Shown: one piece after another, positions 10,989 through 22,120 of the stretch
How the letters are laid out: each line of letters opens with the position of its first letter
Numbering within the stretch: the stretch's first letter is position 1
DNA from: Xanthostigma xanthostigma
Lineage: Eukaryota; Arthropoda; Insecta; Raphidioptera; Raphidiidae
Assembly (NCBI GenBank): GCA_963575645.1
Contig: OY754464.1
Span: 68,732,948-68,796,947 of the forward strand
DNA: 64,000 nucleotides
Direction of reading: 5' to 3'
Program-made: the position numbers and the translations under genes
The notes under the pieces: model-generated
Databases searched by the model: none
What the model was told of the DNA's origin: nothing
Seen by the model: only the letters and a program-made list of their open reading frames with translations

Positions 10989-11052
10989 TTAGAGTCCGAC
11001 CGAAACCGAATTTCGGCTTATCTCAGTTTCGGTCGAAACCGAAACTTCATTT
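10989..11052. repeat. Terminal fragment of a GACCGAAACC-type repeat
   Basis: GAGTCCGACCGAAACCGAAT and a second, partly inverted TTTCGGTCGAAACCGAAAC occur within 65 bp. This looks like one end of a DNA transposon; no partner end was found downstream. Confidence 0.4.
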
Positions 11053-11937
11053 TTTCGTGGGAAAAATAAATATTATTGTAATCAGTCTTTATTTTTTTTT
11101 ATTTTTAAATTAATCACATATTAAAATCAATTCCCCTCTGATATTTATTTATTAATCATTTAACTTATCATATTATTACCCCCCTTATTTCAAAATAAAT
11201 ATACTTTTTTTATATTATGAAATAAAAGCTACAAAACAGAATTACTTTTTTGTGAAAAGTACTTACCTAAAAATATGTGTAGGTAGATACACACAACACA
11301 AAAAAAAGAAAACACTCTTTCATATTAAGAATAAAATTATTTCTTCTAAACTTAGTCATTTTGTATGGTACTCTTGTTAACGAACTACAATTAAATTAAA
11401 ATTAATAAGTACCTATCTACCAAATACAACAACTTAATAAATTTTTTAATGCAAATAATATTTAAATTGAAAATATCAAATATGAGTTTTCTCTCAAACT
11501 TAAAAAAAAAACGCGGAGGTAAATATGCAAATTCTTACACATTTTGACTGATACCTAGCAAAGGCAGTCATCATTGTTAAAATACCGTACAAAATTGTAC
11601 GAGAATTTTGTTGATCTTGTATCTCGTACAAAAACTGTAAATCTCGTAATGGTACGAGATTTTTCGTACGTCTGGAAACCCTGGCGACGCTCAACATTTC
11701 TAAGGTCATATAGCTGTAATTTTCATTTTTCCAGTTTTAAAATATTTCCAAAACCTCCAACTCTATCATATTCACAATGCAAACCTTGCTTAAATACAAC
11801 TCTGTAAGTAAAATAGTCTTGTACAATGTATATGTGTAGTTATTACCTAAGTATATGAAATCTTCTTCGTTTGTAAAGAAAATACACGTAAGAGCTCTGG
11901 GTCTGGCTCTGTATGCTATATGTACTCAGTACTACGG
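11053..11937. other. AT-rich intergenic sequence
   Basis: No gene. Around 11580-11690 the motif CTCGTAC/GTACGAG is repeated several times on both strands and ends in GTCTGGAAACCCTGG, reminiscent of the hAT end at 34770, but a left end and TSD could not be defined. Confidence 0.35.
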
Positions 11938-12158
11938 AGTCTTTCGCTAGTAACCTGCTTACTGTAAAGGCCGCTGCACACGATGCTGGTTTTGCCGCTA
12001 GAGTCGCTGCTGGGACTTTTGATGGCTGCGAGGATGGAAGCGATGTCACTGCAAGCTCGCGTGCGTTGTTGCAGACTGGATTTCAAAATTAAAATCGGAG
12101 CTTATTTCTGTGCCGGCTTTTAGCAAGAACAAATCAGAAAACAGTATCTTGTCAAATG

Positions 12159-12553
12159 TAGTGATGAACAAAGCAAGACCAAGTCTGAGACAGTCTTGGT
12201 GTTGCTTATTCGATCTTGATCTTGTTCTTGCTCAAATACTTCTGGTCTTGGTCTTGCTTATTAAGTCTCGATCTTGGTCTTGCGTATTCAGTCTTGATCT
12301 TGGTCTTGCGTATTCAGTCTTGATCCTGCTCAATTAACCTGGTACGTTACGTCTTTTTAATAATTGTTCAAAATACTATCAACATCAAGGTTTTTTTATA
12401 GGCATAAATTATAAATTATTTACAATTAATATTGTTAGGATTGAGACAGTCTTGGTATCAGTTTTGGTCTTGCTTATTCAGTCTTGGTCTTAATCTTAAG
12501 TAAGATCTTGGTCTTGCGAAAAACCAAGACCAAGACCGATTTTGCTCATCACA
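12159..12553. mobile_element. hAT MITE built of CAAGACC / GGTCTTG repeats
   Basis: Starts TAGTGATGAACAAAGC and ends TTTTGCTCATCACA. Flanking 8-mers GTCAAATG and CTCAAATG differ at one base. Most of the interior is a degenerate array of TCTTGGTCTTGC and TTATTCAG. Inserted inside the Harbinger-like element. No coding capacity. Confidence 0.78.
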
Positions 12554-12703
12554 CTCAAATGGGCATACGTCATAAACAAACATAGAATGTGTTCCACTTT
12601 TGTTAACATTCGAACAGTCACTGCGCGTGCTATCCGCAAACCCAGCTTCAAAACGGGCATCGCGTGAAGCCTACACATAAAAACCAACACGACACATCAG
12701 CGT

Positions 12704-12923
12704 CAGTGGCGTAGCTATCAGAGGGCTAGGCGGGGCACCGGGGCTCCCTGGCTCAAGGAGCCCCTCGCCCCCCTGAACAACGTTCGAAAAAGTTATTTAA
12801 ATATCCTAATCAAATATTAAAAAAATTAATAAAAAAATTTACCCTGTAAAATATTTATATTTTTACTTGATGAAACTTAACCCGTTTAGACAGGATCCCC
12901 TTGGTTGCGTAGCTACGTCACTG
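12704..12923. mobile_element. hAT MITE of the CAGTGGCGTAGC type
   Basis: Ends CAGTGGCGTAGCTA and TAGCTACGTCACTG; flanking 8-mers ATCAGCGT and ATCAGCTT match at seven of eight bases. 220 bp, with a GC-rich left part and an AT-rich right part. The terminal motif is widespread in animal hAT MITEs. Nested in the Harbinger-like element. Confidence 0.78.
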
Positions 12924-13037
12924 ATCAGCTTGAAACCTAGCAACGAAATCAAGCAACGAATCTAGCGGCAAAACCAGTCTCGTGTGCAGCGGTCTTTACG
13001 TATAGTCTTTCGCTGGTAACCTGCTTACTGTAAGGCC

Positions 13038-13637
13038 ATGGAGTTAGAGCACGCCCTGCCATAAGTTGTATTGTTAGTACAGCTATGTACGCATAGAAGA
13101 AGCACCCTCATTCGCCCGCACATTGCCAAATTGTAATGTTTATTTGCCTACTCACCGCCTACCTACTCAACCTCTTCACCCACTGTACTGTGCGTACAAG
13201 CTGTCACAAAAATTAATCGTAGAAATTTTGGGAGCGGATTCGTGCATTGAATTCCATTTAAGACGGTATATATATTATATACATGAGTTTTGTTGATATA
13301 GTAGCTATGGAAATCATTAATGCAGTACAGAAAACCTTTCCACATAAAATGCACACGAACCTCCCTTGGGCACCCTATCTATGGCGATATGGACTACTCT
13401 ATCTGGCGGCGAAAATTACTAACTTACATGTGAGAAACAAGTATATGAATCGTACTGTCAATGAATACTGTTAATCGTGATTTTTATATAATAATCAAAA
13501 AAATTGGTTGTCTGTAAAGTCGGTTTACGGACGATAGTTTTACGTGATAACGTATTCCGTAATACATAACCTAAATTTATATAATAATTATAATAATTCG
13601 AATCTATGATATTGCATCTTTTGCTTCAAATTTAGGT
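13038..13637. other. Intergenic sequence
   Basis: No supported gene. Overlapping short frames on both strands (13163-13354 and 13283-13474) have no recognisable domain. Confidence 0.35.
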
Positions 13638-14181
13638 TAGGGCTTCACACGAGAGCGAGATTTTTCTCGTCTCGTCTCGTTCTCGTCTCGGAAAAGCGAG
13701 ACGAGACGAGACGATACGTTTTGGTAAATATTTTGGACGATACCGAGACCACATACAGTGCAACCCGAGAGTCTCGTTTATGGTCTCGTTAAATTTTTTT
13801 TTATAAAGTTTTTATTGGAAAAATTAGAAAAGGTCGAAATAAAAAACAATATATTTTACAAAATATAAAATCTGGTGACCATCTGTGACATATTTTATAG
13901 TAAATTTAAAAAAAACTCAACAGAGTATGATTTTTTCACATTCTTACTTCAACTTGTTAACACTTCTTATTGTAACGTATCTTTTATCATAAATATTTAT
14001 CCTTGCAAATTTCTATATCTTAAGTTTGAATATATATTATCATTATTTAAAATTAAGCGAGACGAGACGAGACATCTGGTAACGAGACGAGACTTGAACG
14101 AGACTGAATTTTCTAGGGATTGACGAGACCGAGACGAGATTTTTGATAGTCTCGTCTACTCTCGTCTCGTGTGAAGCCCTA
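13638..14181. mobile_element. hAT MITE with GAGAC/GTCTC satellite-like ends
   Basis: Perfect TIR TAGGGCTTCACACGAG / CTCGTGTGAAGCCCTA and perfect 8-bp duplication ATTTAGGT (13630-13637 and 14182-14189). About 100-bp zones at both ends consist of degenerate GAGACGAGAC / GTCTCGTCTC repeats in opposite orientation, and the centre is AT-rich. 544 bp, no transposase. Confidence 0.88.
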
Positions 14182-14399
14182 ATTTAGGTTAATTTAATTT
14201 ATTAAAATTACTTACCACCTATAATATAATTGTTTTTTTTAACTTTCTTTCTTTCGTATTTATTTTAAGTCTCAAAGATTAATTGTCATAATATTTTGAA
14301 AACAATTGTTTCACTGTTTATATAAAATTCCAAAACCTACTTACAATATTTAAGTATTTTCATACGTCAAAAAATTGATTTTTATAATGATAAAATTTG
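14182..14399. other. AT-rich spacer
   Basis: Nothing recognisable. Confidence 0.3.
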
Positions 14400-14640
14400 T
14401 ATGAAAACGATTTTTTCGAGAGATGAGACCTAGCTAAAACGATTTTTTGCCCCCCAAAATCCCTTTTCAGTAAATTTCATCCAAATCGTTAGGGCCGTTT
14501 TCGAGAAAAGCACGCACAGGGTCAGGCGGAACGTTAGGAACGTTACACTTTTTCGTGCATGCAGCCGGTGTTTTATCAATTTATAAGATTGGTGATTCAT
14601 CAATTTATAAGACGTTATCACGTCAAAAAAAAACGTTGAT
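14400..14640 (-). repeat. Dispersed repeat (partner at 25.92-26.05 kb)
   Basis: On the minus strand this contains CGTGATAACGTCTTATAAAT and CGGCTGCATGCACGAAAAAG, matching 25930-26000 on the plus strand. In the 26-kb copy the sequence lies just upstream of a Helitron 3' end, so it may be internal Helitron sequence. Confidence 0.6.
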
Positions 14641-14879
14641 AAATTAATAAATGACTTATTATGGAACCTGCGTAGTTTTCACCTCGTGCAAACACAAATA
14701 AAAAGTTAGTACAAGGTTGTAATAGTACCACGTCATCAAATTTTCTACATAATATTTTTAAATTATACTTATAGCAAAAAACGAAAGTTAAGTTTGATTT
14801 TTGATTAATATTGTTTTTCTTTTGTTTCAGGTGAGTACTTCAAATAAATCATAGAAACACTTACGTAAGTTTTAATACA

Positions 14880-15842
14880 ATTTTCGTCCCACTTGCGGTC
14901 AATCAATATGATAAATAATGTCAGGAGTGATCTCACTTGTGATAAAAAAATAGCTTTATAAATCGGCAGTTCCAGATTTCCTACAGAAAGAATAAGTCAT
15001 TAAGTCATCTAAATAATTCCGAATGCAATCTAACAGATTTTTCCAAACATCAAAATAATATGTCACAACTAATTTCAATTCTTATTACTACAGCCAATAT
15101 TTGTGTCCATTTTTTATTTAATTCAACATTGTTGATTCGATTGTGTTTTTGTTGCGCAGTGAAAAGCGAAGGGGATATGGGATCTCCATGATTTTGACTA
15201 TTGTGTGTGTAATTCTTTAATTTCTCGCGTTTGTACATAATTAGATATGCAGGTAAAATATTATAACTTGAATAATAAAAACTGAATAAATTTTTTGTGT
15301 ATTTTAAGTAAAGCCATTAGAAATTATCAAATTTTCTTTGTCCGCAAGTGGGGTCATTCTTAACATTATGTTCTTTTAATAATGTTTTTCAACACACGTG
15401 AGTAATATATAATTTCGGGGCCCTGCTAAATTCGGGAGAAATAATGAATTACTTCATGTTGACGCGCAGAGTGCGAATAATGAGCCGAAAATGTACGGTA
15501 ATTAATTACTGCACAGTTTCTGGACCAATAGGAACGCGGTAGCGATTTCTATATATGAAAACAGCATCGCAATTCAGCGAAAGTCAGAGCCATCTTGTGT
15601 GCATCGAGGGCGGTGGGTACGTCAATCAATGAAGTAATTTATTATTTCTCCCTCTTTTTTAGGGCCCCGATTACATATTATTACTCGTGCTAGTTGAATA
15701 AAGTATTATGTGCGACTATTGATCAAAGGAGAATATTCCACTCACGTGTTACCGCACTCGCTACGCTCGTGCGACAAATTTCACACTCATAGTATCTTCT
15801 CCTTCTCTCACTAGTCGCACACGGCAAGTGGGACGATAATTG
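14880..15842. mobile_element. Long inverted-repeat (foldback) element
   Basis: The left edge ATTTTCGTCCCACTTGC is mirrored at the right by GCAAGTGGGACGATAATT. Closer to the centre, TTCAACACACGTGAGTAAT is mirrored by an imperfect ATTACTCGTGCTAGTTGAA. Between these, arm similarity is patchy. The motif GTCCGCAAGTGGGGTCATT (about 15340) is a further copy of the terminal sequence. Confidence 0.5.
15409..15682. repeat. Inner inverted repeat with CGGGGCCC termini
   Basis: ATTTCGGGGCCCTG and GGGAGAAATAATGAATTACT at the left match, inverted, TAGGGCCCCGAT and AGTAATTTATTATTTCTCCC at the right. The ~190-bp core has no recognised gene. It may be the core of the larger foldback or a MITE nested in it. 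Confidence 0.6.
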
Positions 15843-16795
15843 TTCTGACCGCAAATGGCACGACTGCAAGTGACACTATTTCACTAAAATAAGGTTTCAA
15901 GTTCCTAAAAATTCAAATTGCATAATGAAATGAAGAAGATATATAAGTAATAATTTTTATTTTTTAAAAGATTAATCAATATCTAATTACTATTTTTTTG
16001 TTACATCGTATATAATGTAATAGCATACAATGTACTTCAACTACAACGTATATAGTTGACTATACGTTGCTGCAAATGTGTCATTTGTTAGCCATTTTAT
16101 TTTCTTACATTGTAATAAAGTATGTTTGTTCGTCTTAGGATGTATACAGAATGATATAGATAACGGTTCTAAGATCAAAATATTTTTTTTATAAACACAT
16201 CAACTTCAAATTCAGCGTAATTATGATCTCATTGACAAAATAATTCAACTAATTTCTTAACATATCTGTAATAAGTACCCAAAATTTCAGAACGGTATAC
16301 CTAAGTACTAAATATTATAATTACGAAATTACCATGAGGTCTTATGGGAAAATTGCGCTTTCATATTTCAGTACCGGTAAACACGTATACCACCAAAAAA
16401 AATCGTAATTTTCAGAATATGTTCAAAATTTGATCTATTAACTCCGACGAAAATCACGAGAAAAAAATAAATATTGCTGAAAAGCTTTACAAAATGCGCG
16501 TTCACACTTGACAACAACGCGCTGATGGAGTATAGAGTTTACAAACTTTTTTACCATAATTACCGCTTACTTTTGACTACTAACCGATTAAATTGAAAGA
16601 TTTAATTACTGTTCAAAGTTGACGCTGCGACGATATCTTCCATGTTAATTACTAACTCATACGTATACTAATATGTATAATATATGTATTGCTGTCTAAC
16701 AAACTGTACGGAAGTAGAAGTTTTGGTTCAATTTGACGTTGTTGCCACTATCTTACAATATGCGGTAATGGACATATTTTTGCCTACGACTGTAT
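15843..16795. other. AT-rich intergenic sequence
   Basis: No gene or transposon end recognised. Confidence 0.35.
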
Positions 16796-16796
16796 A

Positions 16797-17004
16797 CCGT
16801 ATTTTTCGAACTATAAGACGCACCTCAAATTTGTAAGATACTTTTTAGAAAAATATATTTTAATGTTACCTTCGGACCATAAGGCGCACCCAAAAACTAA
16901 GTCATTTTTTCCTTTTTAGATGTGACTATGTATGGCTCTTGTGCCGATTATACAATAAATATATGTATGTATGTATGTATGCAAAAACGTACGTCTTATA
17001 GTCA
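16797..17004. mobile_element. DNA transposon remnant of the CGTATTTTTCG-ACTATAAGACG type
   Basis: CCGTATTTTTCGAACTATAA with GACGCACC at the left, a second GACCATAAGGCGCACC inside, and inverted GTCTTATAGT near 17000. This motif is a common terminus of animal DNA transposon MITEs. A TATG microsatellite lies at 16960-16982. Confidence 0.5.
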
Positions 17005-17403
17005 TACATACTTAAATTTAAATTCCCACAATACCTACATTAACGCCTGTGAACTGAAGAGTAAAAGCTAAAAATGAGTGCGTGTGTAATCTTTACGCGC
17101 GGTTAAAGTAAAACTTCTTTAACGGTTGTGGCAGATATTAATAAACAGATTAAACTTAAAATAACACTATATAAGCACGTAGGTTACGCTTATAATATGT
17201 TTCGTCGACCTACGCTAGCGCTTCGGCCGTAGCTATGTCTCACCTTTCGTTCAAGATGGTTTCTACAAAGGCGTTTTGATGTCGCCATCTGTGAGTCGAT
17301 GCCTTTAAATAGCTGAAACTGCTTAAACAGGTTACTTCCGTCCAAAAAAAGATCTGTGTACTGTCAAGTCGTGCCTAAGGAAGCTTTAATTTAATAATAT
17401 AAT
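17005..17403. other. Intergenic sequence
   Basis: No gene. GTTAAAGTAAAACTTCTTTAAC (17103-17124) is an almost perfect palindrome, also reminiscent of the TIR of the element at 56625. Confidence 0.3.
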
Positions 17404-17691
17404 TGTTACACGTTCCCCCTAGCTGAGACGCGACGCGTGTGTATCGAATGTTCTCGACGACAACAATGGCGTAGATTTCTCTGGAACATTCAAGGGATAG
17501 CTCGAAGGCATAACCAGCACATATAAATGCAGACAATCATATACAGTCAGTCATATACAGTGTGTTGATACAGTTAACAATCGACAAATTTTTCAGTCAG
17601 TATCGTAAACAGTACTGAGGTAACTGTTTTGTTAAAGTTTTACTACTGTAAATAAACATTTTCCACCACAAACAAGAACAGTTTTGTTACA
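17404..17691 (+). mobile_element. Solo LTR, copy 1
   Basis: Begins TGTTACACG and ends CAGTTTTGTTACA. The internal order is that of an LTR: GC-rich U3, a TATA-like ATATAAATGC at 17521, then AATAAA (about 17651) near the end. The same TGTTACAC start and CAGTTTTG...TTACA end occur at 39224-39622. Two GAAnnTTC motifs (17446-17453 and 17484-17491) lie upstream of the TATA box. No gag or pol nearby. The flanking 5-mers ATAAT/ATATT match at four of five, so the TSD is weak. Confidence 0.55.
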
Positions 17692-18759
17692 ATATTTCGA
17701 AACTCCAATGTCGCTGGGTGTCTTTTTTAACGTGCTCACTCTGTATACAGCGTTTACAGAACGTTTGGTAGTGTTTCGAAGAAGAACGGCTTACGGATGG
17801 CAGCTGAAAGATTGACGAGTGTGCGTTTTACAATTCAGTGAAATAAATTGGTTATTGATTGTTTTCTATTTATGTTTCACCGTTTAACAGTATAGTGATG
17901 TGTTTGGGCCGTCGTCTAACAAAAATTAATAATATTATTATTATAAATCTTACTTGGTTTGTATCAAATTGAAATAGTAACAAAAAAAAACATATTTCAC
18001 TTAATTTGCGTTGTCTGATTTTTGAATTTGTCGGAGGTATAAATCAGAGAGTCATTAATTGAAACTAATAACCGACATAATAGCTATATCAAATGGTAAT
18101 ACTTTTACTTTGAATATTTATAGAACCGGATCGCTTTTTGCACCTCTTTTTCCCATATAGCCTACAGTCAAGAAAAATAGTCCCAAGCCTCAATAAAATA
18201 TGATCTTATTCGATTCGGAAAAATATTACGAAAGAGACGTTTTTTTTTTTATTTTTTTCGCCGACAAAAATTGCATTATTAACAAAAAACGAAAAGACAA
18301 AAAAGCCCCTCAGATTTTTGTCAATTACTCAAAAACTATAAGCGTTAGCGAAAATTGAAAAAAAGATTTTTAAAAAAGAGAAAATGTCCAATAAAAAAGT
18401 TCCACCTACCGGACTGTATCTCTATTATTGATAGTAATTTAACATTGAAAATAGGGTTCCCCGCGGCCGATAAGCTCGAGCGCAACGCCCTGTTTATAGA
18501 GTACCTACAAATAATAAAACAATTTTTTATAGTATTAAATAACAATTTAAAAATTTGAATCAATTATGGTGTCATCTTAACACTTGAAAGAATAAATATC
18601 CGTTGAAAGAATTTTTTTAAATTATGATTAAAAAAGTGAGGCTATTAACTAAATAATTTTTTTTCGAAAAACAAAAAATGTTCAAATAATTGGGCTACAA
18701 ATTGCTTGCTTCCTGGGGCCTTTTTACATATATATACTTAACCAGATCACGTTATAAAA
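17692..18759. other. Intergenic sequence
   Basis: No supported gene. A frame on each strand around 18345-18563 overlaps antisense and matches nothing known. Confidence 0.35.
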
Positions 18760-18868
18760 AAATTTTAAAATTGTTTATTTTGTTTATTATAATTTTTTAA
18801 ATTATAAAATGCACATTTTTAAATTTAAAAAATTATAATAAACAAAATAAACAATTTTTAAAAACATT
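18760..18868. repeat. AT-rich palindrome
   Basis: AAATTGTTTATTTTGTTTAT in the left arm is mirrored by ATAAACAAAATAAACAATTT in the right arm; arms of about 43 bp enclose a short loop. Either a small foldback or a remnant of one. Confidence 0.7.
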
Positions 18869-19298
18869 ATGACATTCAACACTGACTGGTGAAAAAATGG
18901 CTTATGAAGTGTGTTATGGTCTTTATAGCTTTATGGTTAATCCGGCCCTGATCGTGCGTACGAAGTCCGCGTTACATAAGTTGTCCACTGGCATACAACG
19001 GTGACAGACACCACTTCTAATGGTTACAGTCTTTTAGTGGCGGTTAATTCTGCAGATATATGACTGTTCGGCGATGTTTTTGTTAAATAGCTCTGTCACC
19101 AGCACTCGCACAGTCATTATGCGTTATAGTTCTACTTTACGCACTGGCTACATATATTATAGCTGTTTGTATGGCGCACGTTTCACTGCATACAGCGCCG
19201 TTAGAAAGAAAAAGGGAATTATAAAACGGTCGAATAAATCGAATAAAAAAAAATTTGGTGACTGATGATGAGATACTGTTTTAATAACTTGAGATATT
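18869..19298. other. Intergenic sequence
   Basis: No gene or transposon end recognised. Confidence 0.3.
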
Positions 19299-19474
19299 AA
19301 AATAATAGTTGGGTGACTAAATTACTAAGTCAGCGACTAAATTACTAAGTGAGCGACTAGAATGCCTTCAGAAATTTTGATTCAGATATCTTCTTTTGTT
19401 TTTACTTTTTATTTTTTTTTTCACTTTGAGACTACAACTTAAAACTCACATTTTCATGAAGATTGAAAACCACC

Positions 19475-19700
19475 GCTTTTTTTGATAAAGGGGTATGCGA
19501 ATTGTCTCGCAGTGAAACGCGATGGGGCAAAGGTAGAGTTTTAAAAAAAACAATTCCGGGGTGAACGATAAACGGGTATGCGAATTGTAATTCGGGGGTG
19601 AACGATAAAGGGGTATGCGAATTGTCTCGCAGTGAAACGGGAAGGGGCAAATGTGGAGTTTTTAAAAAAAACAATTCCGAGGTGAACGATAACGGGGTAT
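19475..19700. repeat. Tandem repeat related to the CAGTGAAA minisatellite
   Basis: Two long units share GGGGTATGCGAATTGTCTCG, CAGTGAAACG and AACAATTCCG, with a shorter third unit between them. The CAGTGAAA...AACAATT(A/C)CG pattern recalls the units at 7830 and 61097. Confidence 0.7.
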
Positions 19701-19706
19701 GCGAAT

Positions 19707-19818
19707 TAAATAGTTAATTGTTTGAATAGAACTGCGTTTTCTAAAAATTGTATATTTAATTGACAGTCAATTAAATATATATTTTTTAGAAAACGCAGTT
19801 CTGTTCAAACAATTAACT
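19707..19818. repeat. Near-perfect palindrome
   Basis: AATAGTTAATTGTTTGAA and AGAACTGCGTTTTCTAAAAA in the left arm are mirrored in the right arm. The arms of about 53 bp would form a stable hairpin. Confidence 0.8.
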
Positions 19819-19917
19819 ATTAACAACTTAGTAATTTAGTCGCTCACTTAGTAATTTAGTTGGTCACTAAGTAATTTAGTTGCTCACTAAGTTATTTAGT
19901 CACCCAACTATTATTTT

Positions 19918-20133
19918 CTCGTCACGCGCAGTCAGTCGCTCACTTAGTAATACAGTAACCCAAATTAATTATTTTTGTCACCAAAAATTGTAATTTACAG
20001 TCACTCGTTTAAATACTACCCGAAAGAAAATACTTTTCAAAGTAATTAATCACTAAAAACGTTAAACAGACAAGTCTACGATAGACCAATAATCGACTTC
20101 TTCGGCCATATCAATTAATTTACACATACCTAA
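19918..20133. other. Spacer with further TTAGTAATTTAG-like units
   Basis: Extra diverged copies of the sub-terminal unit (CAGTCGCTCACTTAGTAATA) lie outside the foldback, then unremarkable sequence. Confidence 0.35.
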
Positions 20134-20467
20134 AGTCCGCTGCACACGAGGCTGGAAACACTGCTTGGACTTCTGCTGGCTGGTTACGGGGCTGGAAATG
20201 ACGTCACTGCGGGCTCGCCTCCTAGCTCACAAGATGGATTTTAAAATTAGAACAGGGGCTTATTTTCTTGCTAGATCCTCTGCTTGCTCTGAGCAAGAAC
20301 CAAACAGTAAACAGTATCTTGTCACGTGGGCGACATGAACAAACGCCCACAAACCAACATGGCATCGTTCTGCAACAGACGCGTTTTGCTATGTGTTTAT
20401 ATTTAAACTGTCACTGCGGGCGCACCAGATTTATCCACAAAACAAGCTTGAAAAGACGTCTCGATAA
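20134..20467 (+). mobile_element. PIF/Harbinger-like MITE, right end missing
   Basis: Left end AGTCCGCTGCACACGAGGCT after TAA, then the family body (ACGTCACTGCGGGCTCGCC, TGTCACTGCGGGCGCACC). Similarity to the 9-kb and 62-kb copies stops near 20467, so the right TIR is lost. Confidence 0.7.
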
Positions 20468-21609
20468 CACTGAACGTTACAAGTGTTTGTTTTACATTCG
20501 CCCGGCAAAGCTCTTCATTGTAGTACCTATGTATGTCATACTGTATGCTGCACTTCATAGTTTTGTGATATCAAATTATAGCTGATTGCACGATATACAT
20601 TAATTGCTGCTTTACTAGAATTTGATTCAATTACAAAATTTTTAATTATATTTTGATGAATTATATTAGATATACAAAAAATATGTTTTTTACGGGAAAT
20701 TATCTAAATGAATAGCCGCTACTACCTCAAATGAAAACTGATACTGAGTTGCAAAAAAACATAGTCAAAAAATCGAAAATAGCAATCATCTTATATTGCG
20801 ACCACACATATCTTCATCAATATACTATATACAATATACTATATACATGCTTATAATATACTTTTTTGTACAATTTCCTCTTTGGAACAGTCTTTTTCTA
20901 GACATTTTGACCAAAATTTAGCTTAAAAAATAATATTTTTCCATTAAATGTAGATATTACACCTCATTTTAGAACAACATGACACCATTTTTTGAAATGT
21001 TCTATCATATGCGATAGCCCTCAAAAAACTTAATCGACAAAGAAGCTTTCTACCCCGGAGATTTTGTGACCGCCCAGAAATTATTTAAAACGAACGTAAT
21101 CGAATGAAGGTGAATATTTGATGTCTAATTTCGTAAAATCAGTCAACTATCAATGATTCGTTATCTAAGTTCCTCATAGCGATCTGAATTCCACACGTAT
21201 TTTCCTTATCGGAAAATAACATTGGTTTGTGTATTGCATTATTGCATGCTGCATTTGGGATTATACTCGCACAGTATGTACTTGAACTGTATTAACTCTT
21301 GATATTTATATCGACGTTTGAACCACAACAAGAGTAATCGAATTCTAAATTTAATCAAAAACTTCTGTTTCTCTTCGACGTAATAGTCAAGGAAAATAAC
21401 TTGTTACTCGCAGTTCATCCGACAGTGGCGCCATACAACAAAACGTGCAATTAACGTACTTATATTGCCGTCCTAAACCAAAATAACTTATTTCATGTAT
21501 AGTTAATTTTGAGATACTGCGGATTCTATATATTCTAGTTAGCGTCAATTTTTAAAAAATCACTGGATGAAAAGAATTTGTTAAAAAACTTACGCAAACT
21601 GATCAAGAA
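20468..21609. other. AT-rich intergenic sequence
   Basis: No gene. A short TATACTATATACA duplication lies at 20820-20850. Confidence 0.35.
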
Positions 21610-22120
21610 TCTATACTAATATATAAAGCTGACGAGTTTGTTTGTTTGTTTGAACGCGCGAATCTCAGGAACTACTGGTTCAAATTGAAATTTTTTTTGT
21701 TGGATAGCCCATTTATCGAGGAGGGCGAATAAATTTTTTATTTTCTACATTACTTTCTTACATTTAAATTTATTTTAATCTTATTTACGACATTAAAATT
21801 AAATAAATCTAATAAATAACTCATTTGAAAACTGTTATAACTATAGGGACCTATATAAAAATAATTATCCTGCAGTGTTTTCAATTAAATATTTATTATA
21901 TTTTATTAGTTCCAGTAATTATTGATTTAAATTAATTTATTATGTATACTAAATAGTATAATTACTGCTTTTTAACGACAAAAACTTTTGAACGGTAACT
22001 CCGATCATCATGTTTGGACACAGCATTCATCTCGGTAAAATAAGATGAATGTGCGTACATATGTCCCTCCCTTCCCCATTCGTTCTTTTACACCCGGGTG
22101 AAACCGGGCGGGACCGCTTG
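21610..22120 (+). mobile_element. Non-autonomous Helitron (family A), internal deletion
   Basis: 5' end TCTATACTAATATATAAAGC; 3' end CACCCGGGTGAAACCGGGCG, then GGACCGCTTG, where CTAG has changed to CTTG. At GAGGAGGGCGAATAAA the sequence jumps from the conserved 5' block to what, in the 36-kb copy, lies immediately after the tRNA-like segment, keeping its last bases (GGCG). The copy therefore descends from a tRNA-bearing Helitron. No Rep/helicase. Confidence 0.85.

Larger units (their letters stand above)
11968..12995. mobile_element. PIF/Harbinger-like MITE enlarged by two nested hAT MITEs
   Basis: Left end AGGCCGCTGCACACGATGCT, right end AGTCTCGTGTGCAGCGGTCT; both continue into GGTTTTGCC / GGCAAAACC. 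Flanking triplets are TAA and TTA, so the duplication is not exact. Removing the inserts at 12159-12553 and 12704-12923 leaves ~400 bp, the size of the other family members. Confidence 0.75.
11938..13037 (+). repeat. 35-bp direct repeats flanking the Harbinger-like element
   Basis: AGTCTTTCGCTAGTAACCTG (11938) and the following CTTACTGTAAAGGCC recur at 13004-13037 with one substitution and one missing A. The two copies bracket the element at 11968-12995, and the left copy overlaps its first bases. This is far longer than a transposase-made duplication. Confidence 0.7.
19299..19917. mobile_element. Foldback element with tandem sub-terminal repeats
   Basis: AAAATAATAGTTGGGTGACT at the left is mirrored by AGTCACCCAACTATTATTTT at the right. 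Sub-terminal zones contain several copies of an ~19-bp unit (ACTAAATTACTAAGTGAGCG) in opposite orientation on the two sides. The interior holds a tandem repeat (about 19475-19700) and a near-perfect palindrome (19707-19818). No transposase. Confidence 0.78.

Noticed and set aside
13283..13474. Plus-strand 63-codon frame as a gene
   Set aside because: Overlaps an antisense frame of equal size and has no domain, signal or splice support.
18455..18490. Cloning-vector remnant (CCGCGGCCGATAAGCTCGAGCG region)
   Set aside because: A few restriction-site-like hexamers only; the sequence does not continue as any polylinker I know.
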